Source: Watersipora subatra
Lineage: Eukaryota > Bryozoa > Gymnolaemata > Cheilostomatida > Watersiporidae
NCBI RefSeq assembly: GCF_963576615.1
Contig: NC_088711.1
Location: forward strand, 35,328,121 to 35,392,120
Direction: 5' to 3'
DNA length: 64,000 nucleotides
Positions 43,701 to 55,905 of this stretch are shown here, in pieces. The notes under the pieces are model-generated. The model saw only the letters and a program-made list of their open reading frames with translations, had not been told where the DNA came from and did not search any database. Each line of letters starts with the position of its first letter. Position 1 is the first letter of the stretch. A program made the position numbers and the translations under genes.

Positions 43701-44984
43701 GCTTATAAACACTGGCAAATAATTTAGTGACCATTGGCTAAGTTTCTTCATCCAATGAATTTGAGTAACTTAAGCTAGTAACTTAAGTAAACTTAATCTT
43801 TACTATAATAAGAGTTGTGAAGCCAGCTTGTAATTGTTACATGTCATGATCTCTCGCACAATCAATCATGATTTTTAAGCACGCTAGTAGTAACCAATAC
43901 TATTTTTACAAATGCTTTAAGCATGCGTATTTTAACCAATGTAATGAGTATGACCACAATTATTCCATTGTATAGCAATGTATCCGCTTAGCCTAGGGAG
44001 TAGCACGCCTGTCTTCAGACCTGGAGGTTTCGATATCAAATCCACTGCGATGCAGATTTTTCATTTCTAGAACTTTATCGGCATAACTGGACATACGGAT
44101 GACAAACTATAAACACCGAGATTTATATATATAGATTGTTTTGATCATTTACTGTTTTATCCAGTGTATCAGTTGGCTAGTTTCCACATTGCTATGCACA
44201 TACTTACTGTACATACTTACTTTACTGTTCTATCCAGTGTATCAATTGGCTAGTTTCCACATTGCTATGCACATAGAAACATATTAACACTTGCTCAAGA
44301 AAAACCAAGCTAAGTTTAAATGTAAACAGGCCTAGCAACATTCTAAAGAAACTTTAATGGAGTGAAAATTGTCAATGGATGACTTGATGATTTAGCTCAT
44401 AAAGATTGGCGATGAGCCAATTAGTGAACTTTGCTGAAACACAATATAACATCTGGTATAGGCTAGAGCAATCCACCTACCTGCATAGTTTTATCGTACC
44501 ACCTGTTGCGACTGTTCAGTTGTGTCCCCTGACCGTGCAACATCTGCAAAGCAAGGGAGTTGTCATCCCTCTGCTTGTGGTCAGTTTCATCGACACTCCT
44601 GATGTGGTTATAGTTGACAGGCACTGACTTGTCGAGACATAGAATAAATATGCTGGTTTCTATCGAGTTTAATGACTTGGCATTTGTTGGATCTAAAAAT
44701 TGAAAAAGATATATACTGCACGCAATATTTGTAACTAGCAAGAGATGCTGCTTTGAAGTAGTTATAGGATCTTCAACTAGGACTAATCAAAGCTTGTAAT
44801 AAAAGGAGAAAGTGAAAGTTATAGAAATGTTCAAAACTTTGCCTATTCATATACTTTGATTCATTATGTATGATAAGAATGTCATACACTTTTAGCAGCA
44901 TTGCAGCATAGAAAAAGTCGATGTACAGCAATACCTGCCTATGACCTTACCACGACCTTGCTATAACCTCTTTAGGATCAGTTC

Positions 44985-45027
<43 letters not shown>

Positions 45028-48000
45028 GATTAATAATAAAGTCATACCATGCAAAAAACTTTTACAAAGTGATAAGATCATACACGCATCCCTCGTTGTT
45101 GTTTTAAATAATTTTGCTGACCAATGTTTCTAATTTTTCATCAGCAGAAATCAGCTGGTTTGATAAAATGTGCCATAGATTAGCGCCCTGTAGATTTCTA
45201 AAAAAGGAAAATATCTTGGTGTCTCGACTGAGCGGGATTGAAACCAAATTATTTAGATTGGTATGGTTAGATAAAGAGTTTTATGAACCCGCGAAAGAGA
45301 GAGACTGAAAGAGGATGAAACCTAAAGAGCCACCAGAAAGAGATGAGATAGAGGGAGAAGGAATAAAACATGGATAAAAAAGAGAGACAGGGGAGAGACA
45401 CGAAGAGAATAAGAGAAAAAGAGAACAAAGTAGAGCGCGAAAAAAGAAATGAGAGGCAGACAAAAAACCTGAGATGAACTAAACTAACAAAAGATGGAAA
45501 TGGCCAAGTGAATGTAGACAACCAAAGCAAAGAGAGATTGACTGATGATCATCGTCGTCTTTCAAAAACTATATAGGGCAGAGGGATAAATGAATAGACA
45601 GACAGACACATGTGCATCGAGTCAGCCAGGCAAAGTATTTGCTTTTCTTATCGGGTTTAGGGTGATATTACCAGCTTCACATCTCATAGCGCTTTGCATG
45701 ATAAGTGTCTATCACTAGGAAGCTATTTGATTATAGAGCTGTTCGTGTAACCTGATCTAAGAGACAATCTAATAAGCGCATTATTCAACAACTTCACTAA
45801 ATTCACAAAAAGCTTTGATTAATAACCTGAAGTTTAAACAGATATGGTAATTTCAGAATTAATTGCCAAGTGAAGCTGCAAGAGGAAAGTATTAACGATT
45901 AAAAAGAAAAATGAAACTTAAAAAGTGAAACAAGTGTACAGTACTGCAACTACATGGAGCACCTGCAACAAGATGTCAAAGTATGATATACTAACATTAC
46001 AAGTGCCACAGCCCTGTGACTACATGTATCACCTGCCACAAAATGTCAAGCTATGACAACAATATTATAAGTGTACAGCGCTGCAACTGCACATAGCACC
46101 CGCAACAATATGTCAATCTGTGACAATCTAACATTACAAGCATTTGTTATAAGCGGTCAAGCTTTACTTTTGAATACCTGTCAAGAGACGGTCTCTGCAA
46201 GCAGCCCACTCATTTCTAGAGAGTGCAGTGAGAATGCCAACTGCCTGGTCAGCCTCACTCGAGCGTTCATCTGCAATTCTGCAGATTCTTTTTAGCTGGC
46301 AGCAGATATCATCTTCGCTTAACCTCATTACATTATTTGTCACGTCCAATCGAAATATCTGAAATCCAAAAAACCACATGAGTTTTGGTTATACGAAAGT
46401 GGCTACATTACCATCTTTGTTGTAGAAACTGTCGTTTATGAGTCCTGCAACAATAATATTACTGGATAGAGCTCGTTCAAATAATTGCCGAGCAGAATAG
46501 CAGAACTGGTAAATTCTGCTATATAATAATAATATATAATATAATATATAATATAATAATTGCCTAGCAGAATTGATAAATAAATAGCTATTTGTAAAGC
46601 TCACTTCCATAGTCATAATGAAACTGAACTAGAGATGAAATCTAACCGGTTTTATGTAATGCATCATTTCTGCATTACTTGGCTGATAGAGTTAATAGCT
46701 AAATAGGAAGTACCAGTACTTCTGCAATCGGTAAGAGTAGGAAGTACCAGTACTTCTGCAATCAGCAAGAGTAGGAAGTACCAGTACTTGTGCAATCAAC
46801 AAGAGTAGGAAGTACCAGTACTTCTGCAATCAGCAAGAGTAGGAAGTACCAGTACTTCTGCAATCGGTAAGATCTCAGATCCTTAATAAATGTGCATAAA
46901 AACTAGCAGTGTTAAATTTTTGAGACTTCCTCGTGGAGATGCTTGTTTACAAGGTTTGAGTTCTGTTGATAATCTAATAATTTAAAGACGTTTAAAATCG
47001 GAGAGTTTTACAGTTACATGTAAGTAGTTCTGATACTGATATAAATATAAAACAACTTAACTAGACGCACCCTAAACCAAGATTCTTAAAAACATACATG
47101 GCGCTTCGAGCTACTAGAAAGCTCTCCCTTAATTCGCCTAATGCAATGAAAGTGGGATGTATTAATATTATTATTTGCACGAATAAGTATTTTTATTATT
47201 ATTTGTACGTATCAGTGTTCTTATTATTCCTTATTATTATAGTGTTCTCAGTCATTGATTCGTGTTAACATGATCCTGAGTCCTATCTGAAGCATTAACC
47301 TACATATATGCTATTAGGGCTCCTTTCTTAGCATCTGCGCTGCCCCTTGCATGGCTGACTTCTAAATAGTTTCACATGACATGTCTGCGCCTATCTATCA
47401 ATATGTTTTTTTATCTATATTTCTATCTATCTATCTATACTTCTTATGTATTGTGTATATATTTTTATTCATCTGTATTTTCATCTATATTTTTATCCAT
47501 CTGTATTTTTATCCATATTTCTATTTAAAATGTATTAAACCATAGAACTAAAAAGTTGGCAGCATTTTATTACCATTTAGTTTCGTACTGTTAAGACGAC
47601 TGCACTCATCGGATAAAATTTGACAAATCCTAATGTAAGGATTAGGCAAATTTTATCCGATGAGTCATTTTAACTGTACGAAACTAAATGGTAATAAAAT
47701 GTTGACAACTTTTTAGTTCTACGGTTTAATACATTTTAAATATGCTCTGATTAGCATTGAGCACTTTTCAGTAGAGGTTGGCACACAACAATTTCACTAT
47801 ATATTTCAATTTATATTTGTATCTATTATCATTAGTATTCTTTATTACTCCGTCTAACAATTTACACACATTTGTTTTTAGTTACTGTAACTTCCATCCC
47901 CTATAAATGGCATGAGTAAAGAACTGCCAGAGTTCAGGGCCAGTGAAGCTCATCTCAAAGTTTTTAATGCATATAATTATGTTCCAGACAAGGTAGGTCA

Positions 48001-51000
48001 ACACACCCAACAATCTATGCCGCTTCAAAGCACCACGAAGAAAACTCGATAATCTATGCTTGCCAATTCACTTCTGATATCTGATTTAATTAAATTATTA
48101 GGCAGATAATTGGAATGCTACTTGAAGCATCAATGAGCAATAACAGGCTTCTTGTTCATTTCATAACTGGCAAAACTTTATGAATGACATTTGACCTTCA
48201 CGCTGCGGAGTCATGACCAGCTTGTTCATTTACCCAGCAGTTTTACACTTGCAGAAATATAATTGCTTTATCACATGCCTTTAGGCAGCAACACTCATGT
48301 TTCTTAAAAGATATAGGGTTGTCAGTTGAATGACACAGGACGAATGACAGCAGATTGTAGTGAGATATCTAATATACAGAATAAAACTGTATAACGACAG
48401 ACTATGATGACAAAGTTAAGATTCACTTGTAAAAATGTTTTGCTGCAGCAACTATTTTCAACTCCTGCAGCCATTAGCATTGTGTTATGAGTAACTTGTT
48501 TATGGCTAAAGCGCATGGTTTATATTTTGTTCAGCGAGCAAATCTTAAAGACATAGCAAGGATTTGAAAAGTTTGGTTGTATAACTCAACCTCCATGTCT
48601 GTAGAATGCCATCGGCTGATGCTGTTGTTTTTTCATAAAACACTAACAATGTACTTTACAATAATGATGCCTTCTATATGCAAACTTATGTACCAATTTG
48701 TTGAGGTTGCGTATAAAAATCATTTCAAGGGAGACAACCCTTAATATTTATTTAAAAGAGCGGTACTTCAAATATGTCAAACAATTTGAGCGAATTAATC
48801 TATGGTAATAATAATGAAAGCTGAATTTATAAAAGGCACATTGTGCATATCAAAAACCATTAATTTTTTTGCTACTGTTAAAACATGTCACACAGATATC
48901 TAAACACATATCGCACAGATATCTAAACACATATTACACTGATATCTAAATACATATCATGCTGGTATATAAACACATATTACACTGATATTTAAACACA
49001 TATCACACTGATATCTAAACACATATCACACTGATATCTAAACACATGTCACCCTGATATCTAAACACATATCACACTGATATTTAAACACATATCACAC
49101 TGATATCTAAATACATATCACACGGATATCTAAACACATGGCACCCTGATATCTAAACACATATCACACTGATATTTAAACACATATCACACTGATATCT
49201 AAAAAAATATCACACTGATATTTAAACACACATCACACTGATATCTAAACACATATCACACTGATATCTAAAAAAATATCACACTGATATTTAAACACAT
49301 ATCACACTGATATTTAAACACATATCACACTGATATTTAAACACATATCACACTGATATCTAAACACATCACACTGATATCTAAACACATCACACTGATA
49401 ACTAAATCCATCTGTCAACATTTGAAGGGCTCTCACCATGTTGTGTCTGACCACTGTGATATGTTCTTTGCCTGGCTCCATTGTGATAGTAGACAGTCTA
49501 TCTTTGAATTCACCTGGTTCACGGTATGTTGAGAAGAGTCTGTAGTACTGCTCCATGCACAGAGGCTGTCCTTTCTCTCTGTGACGAGCTCGATCTGTCG
49601 GCAGCCCCCGTCTACATGCAGTTATACATAAAGAAAACAAGCAAAACCCACTATCTAAATATTAGCTTGTACTATGTTACCAGAGGTCTGGCTCTTGAGT
49701 TTTATGTAATCACAGGACATTAGAATTTTACGTAGTGGCTGTGCACCTCCCTCATGGTAGTTTTACATCTCCCTTAGGGCAGTTGTACACCTCCCTTAGG
49801 GCAGTTGTACACCTCCCTTATGGTAGTTGTACACTTCCCTTATGGCAGTTGTACACCTTTCTCGAGGTGACGCTGATGCGCTCACATTTGGATACTATGT
49901 CAGTTCTCTAAAACTGGAGAGTCTTAAGCAATTGGCCAATGGAACATTCATTTTCTTGCAAACCAAAGCGAACTTTAGACGTATACTGTATGTAGCTTTT
50001 GAATTACTTAAAAATCACGAGATGCTCCACAAGTAAGCGGCATTATTTGTTCGTAACATGAAAGTGTCTCTGATAGGCAAAAAACGCGAATCAGCGACTG
50101 AACTCAAAAACGGTTTTCTCCGAACAACAGATGTCGTGGCTGGAAGGCCTGTAGATTTATTTCAAACCCAGCTATCATTATTATCAGAGAAGAACCACAT
50201 GCATAAAGAGGACAGATTATTAATATGGCTCAATAAGATCAGCAGCAGGCAGGCACATCCCTTTACAAACTGATTTCGTAAACATGGAGTTATCTCCTTT
50301 CATAAAATGATCAATCTCCGTCCCTAAAAATCGAGAGTTTCCTTTTTGAAGTTTTAATAGCTTTTCTAATAGGACAAATTAAACAACAGAATATCCACCA
50401 CTACCTTCTTAATTGGTCAAATGGAATTCCCTGTCGTAACATCATTGCATCATTTGTTTATTTAATTATTTGCTCTACAAAACTGCTGAATGACAGCTAA
50501 AGATAGCTGTAAACCATAAGAATTTACGCACTTTCATTGACCAATAGTATTAAGGTAAAAAATATCCGGAACTGATGGGGAAGTGATGTCAGACAATGGA
50601 TTGCCTTGGCAAGGATAAACTGAGCTATACTTACGCATCAATTATAAATTTGTAATCCAATATTCCTGAGATGAGTCTGGCAGCGAATCTAAAAACAAAT
50701 ATAGAATCGAATCGATAGAAGAAACGCCTTAACAAAGTAACAGCCGTCATGCAGTTATGTCAGATGTCAGTAAGCCGGCATTGTTTGGAGAAATGATAGA
50801 GAAAGGGGGGCACCTTAAGGGCATGTCAATATCTTAGATACTGCTAATTGTAAAGAGCTACTTGATTGTTATATTTATTAAGGAATATGCATCAATTGTT
50901 GTCTATAATCTATTGTTGTCACAAGTTGTTATGTAATACCAAGCTGACGCAAAGAACTCGCGCTTATATTTTCCTATCAGCAGGTTCTTCCTTCTGTGTG

Positions 51001-54000
51001 TGAGTGATAAAAGGTTAGCCTATAATATTAGGTTTATATATTACTTTTTAAGATAGAGACAGAGCGCAAGACAAAATTGCTCACACCACACTTTAGCATA
51101 TGGTATAAAAGCTGTATAAAAAATCTGTCAGCATATTTTATTTGATAGTCCCGAATCGTCTTGCCCTGACAATTTTTTTAATCCAACAAGGAATATTATA
51201 TTTGTCACTGAATAAACAGCTAAAAATTTTATTATTACCCTCGAGTAGCAATAGGGTTTTATAGTCTGTTCTTAGCGTGGTTTAGGGTTGCAGATGCATG
51301 ACCTTTCAATGCACAAACTGGCAATGCCAAATGCCAGACTTGATACTGGAAATGTTTGACCGTACATCTTTTAGCAAAAAGGTTACTTAAATTAAAGAAT
51401 ATATTATCATTATCTTGTTTATAAAATTATGAAACTCAGAATTCAACTCTCAGACTGAAATGGGAGAGTTAAAAAATACACACCTAAGTTGCTCGTTGCT
51501 GTCCGAAAATGTTGTTTTTGGGAAAACCATACCCGGATTAGAGTTGATAGGAAGGGGGCTTCTGTTGAGCAGGTACATATCATCCAGCCACCATTTGTAC
51601 GCCTGTAAGTCGTAAACGACGCGTGTTTACTCGTTCTTAAAAATGCATAACTGACAAACTAGGCATAAAGTATCTAAGATTGTTCTAGAAGCAACCCACT
51701 ATAAAGAGGTTTATTTACAATATAAATACTGTGTTTGCATAGTGCTGTAAGACATCGATTACTACTATAAAGGTTTATTAGCAGGTCGGTGAGTAGGAGA
51801 GAGAAAAGTTGATATGATAACAATATGATCGTTATTGTTTGTTTTCTTAGAATGGTAAACTTTGTTTACTCGAGACATCAAGAATAGCAATGAGTGTACG
51901 TAAGTTGCTGCTGTAAACTGCATATATGGAATCATAAGGAGCACGTGAACAAGCATTATCGGCAGCGACTGTCGGCAGCAACTACACAGACATAGATGTC
52001 CAAAACTAGTTGTAGAGCAATGGAAATTTGTTTGAAGATAATTTTGTTGTGGTAATTACAGGTAGCAAGTGTGTGTGTCTCACATTATTTAACAAAACCT
52101 TTGCCAGCCATTGTCACGAATGAGACAATGGTTGGACAACTCCATTCAGCCATTGTCTCATTTGTTCATTATTTACATTCAATGAAAATAAATTGAGGCC
52201 TGTCTATGTAGATGCATCAACAAGTCTGCTAATCTTCCACACAAATTAACTACTCAAACACGACCTACCTATGCGGAGACTTCAGCAAAAATGTACTCAG
52301 CAGTGAAACCATATGCACATCACATTGTCACCTCAGCAGTGAAACCATATGCACATCACATGGTCACCTCAGTAGTGAAGCCATATGCACATCACATGGT
52401 CATCTCAGCAGTGAAACCATGTGTACATCACACGGTCAACTCAGCAGTGAAGCCATATGCACATCACATGGTCAACTCATCAGTGAAACCATGTGCACAT
52501 CACATGGTCAACTCATCAGTCAGTGAAACCATATGTACATCACATGGTCAACTCAGCAGTGAGGCCATAAGTACATCACTTGATCAACTTAGAGGTGAAG
52601 CATATTTACTTGCTGAAATGAAACTCGTTTGTATATTTGACAGACTAGAGCTCAGAGAAGGAATACAGCCTGCTAAAGACCCAGTCAAAGTTTAGTGATG
52701 TTCGTACACTATGAATTAATAATATATACATACATGTGTGAGATTTAGCATTTAGCATTCAAGTAGATTATAAACATCGGTTTTTTTCGTAGACTATCGA
52801 GGCAGACATTACAAAAACCTACCTCGACTTACAGTCATAATGAACACAAAGTTGGGTATTGGTTTAGAGACTTGATAATAGAAGGTCGTTACACTGCATC
52901 GCTGACTGAATCAGCTTTATACTCAGTTGATTGGAGCAGAGTAAAATATGTCAGCATTCTCCTCTTCTGATTTGGTATCAAGTGTGGTTTGAAACAAATT
53001 TACCGTAACTTGATAACAGACGATAGTATTACAAAATTATTGTGGTCGTCACACCTATAGTCAGCACTCATCACTTAGTTTCACACACTGCTGCGCCATA
53101 CACATAAGTTTTTTATATAAAATACTAAAATTAAATGAAGCTGTTAGCACACTTCTGAGATCACAAAACAATTAAACTCCAACTGACAATAACTGACAGC
53201 AACCGGCAGCAACCGACAACAACCGACAATCAACCAACAACAATTGACAATAACCGATAACAACTGCAAACAACCAATAACAACCAAACCGGACTGGTCC
53301 ACGCAACCAGGTAGCCTATCAACAGCATGAACAGCTTATAAATTAACCAGTCAGTCTTCGGTTGCACCGGTGTCTTTAGCTCATTGACAAGCACTTACCC
53401 AATTATCTGTTGAGTTGGCAAACTCTATAAGTCGTTTCTGAAGGGTCTCTCCTTCACCACCCTCAACTTGAAAGTCTTTCACCAGTTTCTGAGCATTTTC
53501 GTACTGTTCATCAGAGGTAATGGGGCGCAATACTTTCAAGTACATGGATAACGTGTGCTCGAGAGACGGGACCGGTAGTTTTGGAAGTGAAGCCTACAAA
53601 ATTCATAAAAGTGAAGAGGCACGCTTTTACAATAGAAGGTGGTGGTTAGTAAAACATAAAGAATTCACTGCAGGTGTCTGTGATCATACACACAGCATTT
53701 GTGGCAGGTGTCAGCAGTTATCTTAGCCTCTCTTGAAACTGCGCTATAGTCAAACCAGTTTTGACAGCAAAATAATTGTTATACATCCTTGTAACAAAAT
53801 ACAGACAGAGGATAAACCTCAAAGAATATATGTCTATTCCTTTGCATCATTTTAGTAATTGAACGGTAAAATCATCAGACAACTCTGATGGCAACTCTGA
53901 TGGCAAATTAACTTCAAAGTTGAACATTCTTAGACTTCGCAATTTGCCATTTTTTACCTTTAAGTTCCATTCTGGATACTCTTCGAGGTCGTGCGAGGCC

Positions 54001-54104
54001 ACCCTCTTAACGTATTCCTTGACGATTCTAGTGGTACCTGCATTTGAGCTCGGCAGAGCACACTTTCCGCGGTTCAACATCGGCGCAGTCATTGCTGCCG
54101 ACAT
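37799..54104 (-). CDS. ChAT: Choline O-acetyltransferase, complete, 14 coding exons
   Basis: ChAT makes acetylcholine from acetyl-CoA and choline in cholinergic neurons. Minus-strand exons: 54104-53958, 53593-53399, 51602-51484, 50688-50635, 49611-49437, 46358-46178, 44692-44481, 43426-43326, 43111-42980, 42572-42450, 40363-40162, 39999-39862, 38924-38794, 37982-37799. They total 2094 nt (697 aa) and every phase closes. Visible: [14 protein letters not shown] (about 51-64), [45 protein letters not shown], catalytic His about 376 in [33 protein letters not shown] (about 500-504), STS at about 590-592, and [21 protein letters not shown] is the choline-type signature; carnitine acetyltransferases have GRTDT. 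The carnitine-binding Arg of CrAT is Cys here (MDCHML, about 556). Intron 10 has a GC donor. Start: the first ATG after a tttcgatag acceptor, so a 5' UTR exon probably lies upstream. Confidence 0.93.
39330..39545 (-). mobile_element. SINE copy in ChAT intron 12
   Basis: On the minus strand it reads catcaggtgtaataagtata, cgtacaattattc, then the tRNA-like head gaggtggttgattggcggag with ggttcagatctcac as B box, and a tail ending near gttacctctaaccgaaggac. This is the most complete copy in the window. Confidence 0.75.
40470..40800 (-). mobile_element. SINE copy plus a partial second copy in ChAT intron 10
   Basis: At 40470-40690, the minus strand carries the core (gtgcacaattattccgcaat), A box (ggagtggctcagatgatagc) and B box (gggtttaattcttg). 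A second partial head lies at 40690-40800 (gagggttcaatcctgc on the minus strand), separated by a repeat of the gtctgtccga motif. Orientation and spacing mirror the 31.1-31.5 kb tandem pair. Confidence 0.7.
40838..42078 (+). mobile_element. Tigger-like (pogo/Tc1-mariner superfamily) DNA transposon, defective
   Basis: The ends are inverted: cagtaatacttcaacttacg at the left and the complement of cagtcatacttcaacttacg at the right, each flanked by TA (40836-40837, 42079-42080), the expected target duplication. Internal plus-strand frames contain the N-terminal helix-turn-helix of a Tigger transposase (41133-41270: [35 protein letters not shown]), then [17 protein letters not shown] at about 41340-41400, matching the second DNA-binding domain. 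The catalytic DDE domain is absent and frames are broken, so it is a deleted non-autonomous copy. It lies in ChAT intron 10. Confidence 0.9.
43925..44115 (+). mobile_element. SINE copy in ChAT intron 7
   Basis: The sequence aaccaatgtaatgagtatga, ccacaattattcc precedes a tRNA-like head: ccgcttagcctagggagtag as A box and ggaggtttcgatatcaaatcc around the B box. The tail tagaactttatcggcataac follows. Confidence 0.65.
44143..44275. repeat. Direct duplication, about 68-bp unit, two copies
   Basis: The run ccagtgtatcagttggctag, tttccacattgctatgcaca, ta is repeated once with a single base change, separated by acttactgtacatacttactt. It lies in ChAT intron 7. Confidence 0.85.
44988..45024. repeat. (TA)n microsatellite
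   Basis: About 36 bases of alternating t and a, in ChAT intron 6. Confidence 0.95.
45281..45475. repeat. Purine-rich (GA) tract
   Basis: Nearly 200 bases dominated by a and g on the plus strand (gagagagactgaaagagg and similar), giving long Ser/Phe/Leu-rich open frames on the minus strand that are composition artefacts. In ChAT intron 6. Confidence 0.85.
46700..46870. repeat. Minisatellite, 34-bp unit, about five copies
   Basis: The unit gtaggaagtaccagtacttc plus tgcaatcagcaaga repeats with very few changes. It contains the palindrome agtaccagtact. It lies in ChAT intron 5. Confidence 0.9.
47523..47741. mobile_element. Hairpin MITE, about 219 bp, nearly perfect palindrome
   Basis: The left arm (atttaaaatgtattaaacca, tagaactaaaaagttg, cattttattaccatttagtt, tcgtac, actcatcggataaaattt) is followed by its inverted copy after a short loop (acaaatcctaatgtaaggattaggc). 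The arms are about 95 bases with few mismatches. No ORF. In ChAT intron 5. Confidence 0.85.
48893..49392. repeat. Minisatellite, 23-bp unit, about 21 copies, next to a ChAT splice donor
   Basis: The unit aaacacatatcacactgata plus tct repeats for about 500 bases. The array ends only about 45 bases from the donor of the ChAT exon at 49611-49437. On the minus strand it therefore begins almost immediately inside the intron. Confidence 0.95.
49741..49858. repeat. Minisatellite, 22-bp unit
   Basis: About five copies of cacctcccttagggcagttg plus ta, in the ChAT intron upstream of exon 49611-49437. Confidence 0.85.
52300..52590. repeat. Minisatellite, 36-bp unit, about eight copies
   Basis: The unit gcagtgaaaccatatgcaca plus tcacatggtcacctca repeats in ChAT intron 2. 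Because 36 is divisible by three, the plus strand gives a 134-codon open frame with a 12-residue repeat ([12 protein letters not shown]). I treat that as a by-product of the repeat: it is antisense to ChAT and has no gene structure. Confidence 0.9.
53160..53290. repeat. Imperfect caaccgacaa-type simple repeat
   Basis: Loose tandem copies of aacaaccgacaa / aataactgacag variants, about 10-12 bases each, in the same ChAT intron and close to exon 53593-53399. Confidence 0.7.
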
Positions 54105-55440
54105 CTATGGCCTATCGAAAAACAATTGAACACAAGTTATGTACAGGTTGATGGCTGGGCATATATCGGTATGATAAGGTGAAGGATAGACTTTTGGACA
54201 TGAGGCTACAAAATCATGCCCAATGAAGATAAGATCAATACCTTTGCTATTATGTGAGAGTTCAAGATAAGCAATGGAGTGGAAACGATTACATGTTTAC
54301 CAGTTCGCTTTTGCTTGAGCATTTGTTTATGGTAATAATCAATTGTATCCAACAAAGGCTCAAAGTGGAGTTGCTCATTGGCCGTAATCACTGGCTAGTT
54401 ATTAAAAATATTTTTCAATTTTCGTCTGAAACTTGTAGCAAGAACACTTTAATTAAAATGTCATCAAGATTATGAAATAAACCCGGTCAAATCGCTGCCA
54501 ACTGCAAGAAATTGTAGTAGTGCTAAGAAATCATGAGTTTTGAATTGTATTAAAGTCCCTACCTTTCGCAATAATTCTTTCACTATTGTCAGCTGTTACT
54601 CTAGGATTCTATGCAACTCTGGTAATTACTGGAGGTATAATATGATGAACCGTCTGAAAGTTTTAAAACAAATTTTAACCTTTCTAGACAGCACCAACGC
54701 ATTATTCATCAAAGTAAACATATTTCTAAAAGTTAATATTAGCACGAATGTCTGTATATTGGTTTAAATGCATTAATCCATGATAGAGCTACTCTCCTTC
54801 CACACTGCAAAAATGTTTGATATAATATAATGGAATAACAGAATAATATAATAACCTAATAAATGACATTTAATGCCTATGTTGTTGAGGCCTAGCAAAT
54901 GCTGATTATATTTTATTAAAAAGTCTAAAAACTATTCAACGAGTAAAGTAAAATAAATAATGATAATAATTCACATTGTTGCAGTAATCCACAAATGTTT
55001 TACCTGTATTGAAGCTTTTCAAAAGCTGATGAGCATGTCGCAGAGAAGTGGATGCGGAGGGTCAGGTTGAACTTTCCTTCTGAAAGAATGCGCAGTATTG
55101 ACGACGCGTGCAGAACATTTGGCTGAATCGATTTACATTGTAACAGAAAATTCCATTAGACTCAAAGCTGCGTACGTAACATGCCGATCAATAATCCTAT
55201 ATTATAGAGCCTCTGGAGTGACACGATACCCAATTAGTTATATCATCATATCATTGTACATCAAAATGACTTCTACTGACTTATACTGTTTAAACTTGAA
55301 CAGGTTCTAAATCATAAAACATATGTTTTTTATTATACAAACTGAATCTTTGCAGATTTATGACAGTAAATATAATTATTTATCTGCTCAACAAAATACT
55401 TGCGAACATTGACTAAATTCCTATTATGAATCATCCCTCT
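54105..55440. other. Region upstream of ChAT coding exon 1
   Basis: Should hold the ChAT 5' UTR exon(s) or promoter. The acceptor tttttcgatag ending just before the start codon suggests that an intron lies here. I see no open frame long enough for a single-exon vesicular acetylcholine transporter on either strand. Confidence 0.4.
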
Positions 55441-55454
55441 CTTTTTATCAACAT

Positions 55455-55905
55455 CTGTTGCTCTATGTCTATGCTTTCATATACATGTAAGCTATGTGTT
55501 CTATGTCGATGCTTTCATATACATGTAAGCTATGTGTTCTATATCGATGCTTTCATATACATGTAAGCTATGTGTTCTATGTCGATGCTTTCATATACAT
55601 GTAAGCTATGTGTTCTATATCGATGCTTTCATATACATGTAAGCTATGTGTTTTATGTCGATGCTTTCATATACATGTAAGCTATGTGTTCTATGTCGAT
55701 GCTTTCATATACATGTAAGCTATGTGTTCTATGTCGATGCTTTCATATACATGTAAGCTATGTGTTCTATATCGATGCTTTCATATACATGTAAGCTATG
55801 TGTTCTATGTCGATGCTTTCATATACATGTAAGCTATGTGTTCTATATCGATGCTTTCATATACATGTAAGCTATGTGTTCTATGTCAATGCTTTCCCGT
55901 ACATG
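55455..55905. repeat. Minisatellite, 38-bp unit, about 12 copies
   Basis: The unit ctatgtgttctatgtcgatg plus ctttcatatacatgtaag repeats with very low divergence. The chief variation is tgtcgatg versus tatcgatg, partly alternating along the array, which suggests recent expansion by two-unit steps. Confidence 0.95.

Noticed and set aside
45267-45530. Minus-strand Ser/Phe/Leu-rich 87-codon frame resembling a membrane protein
   Set aside because: It is the reverse reading of a purine tract; composition alone explains it.
37799-54104. Carnitine O-acetyltransferase as the identity of the 14-exon gene
   Set aside because: The GRVDN signature and loss of the carnitine-binding Arg fit choline acetyltransferase; the CrAT GRTDT is absent.
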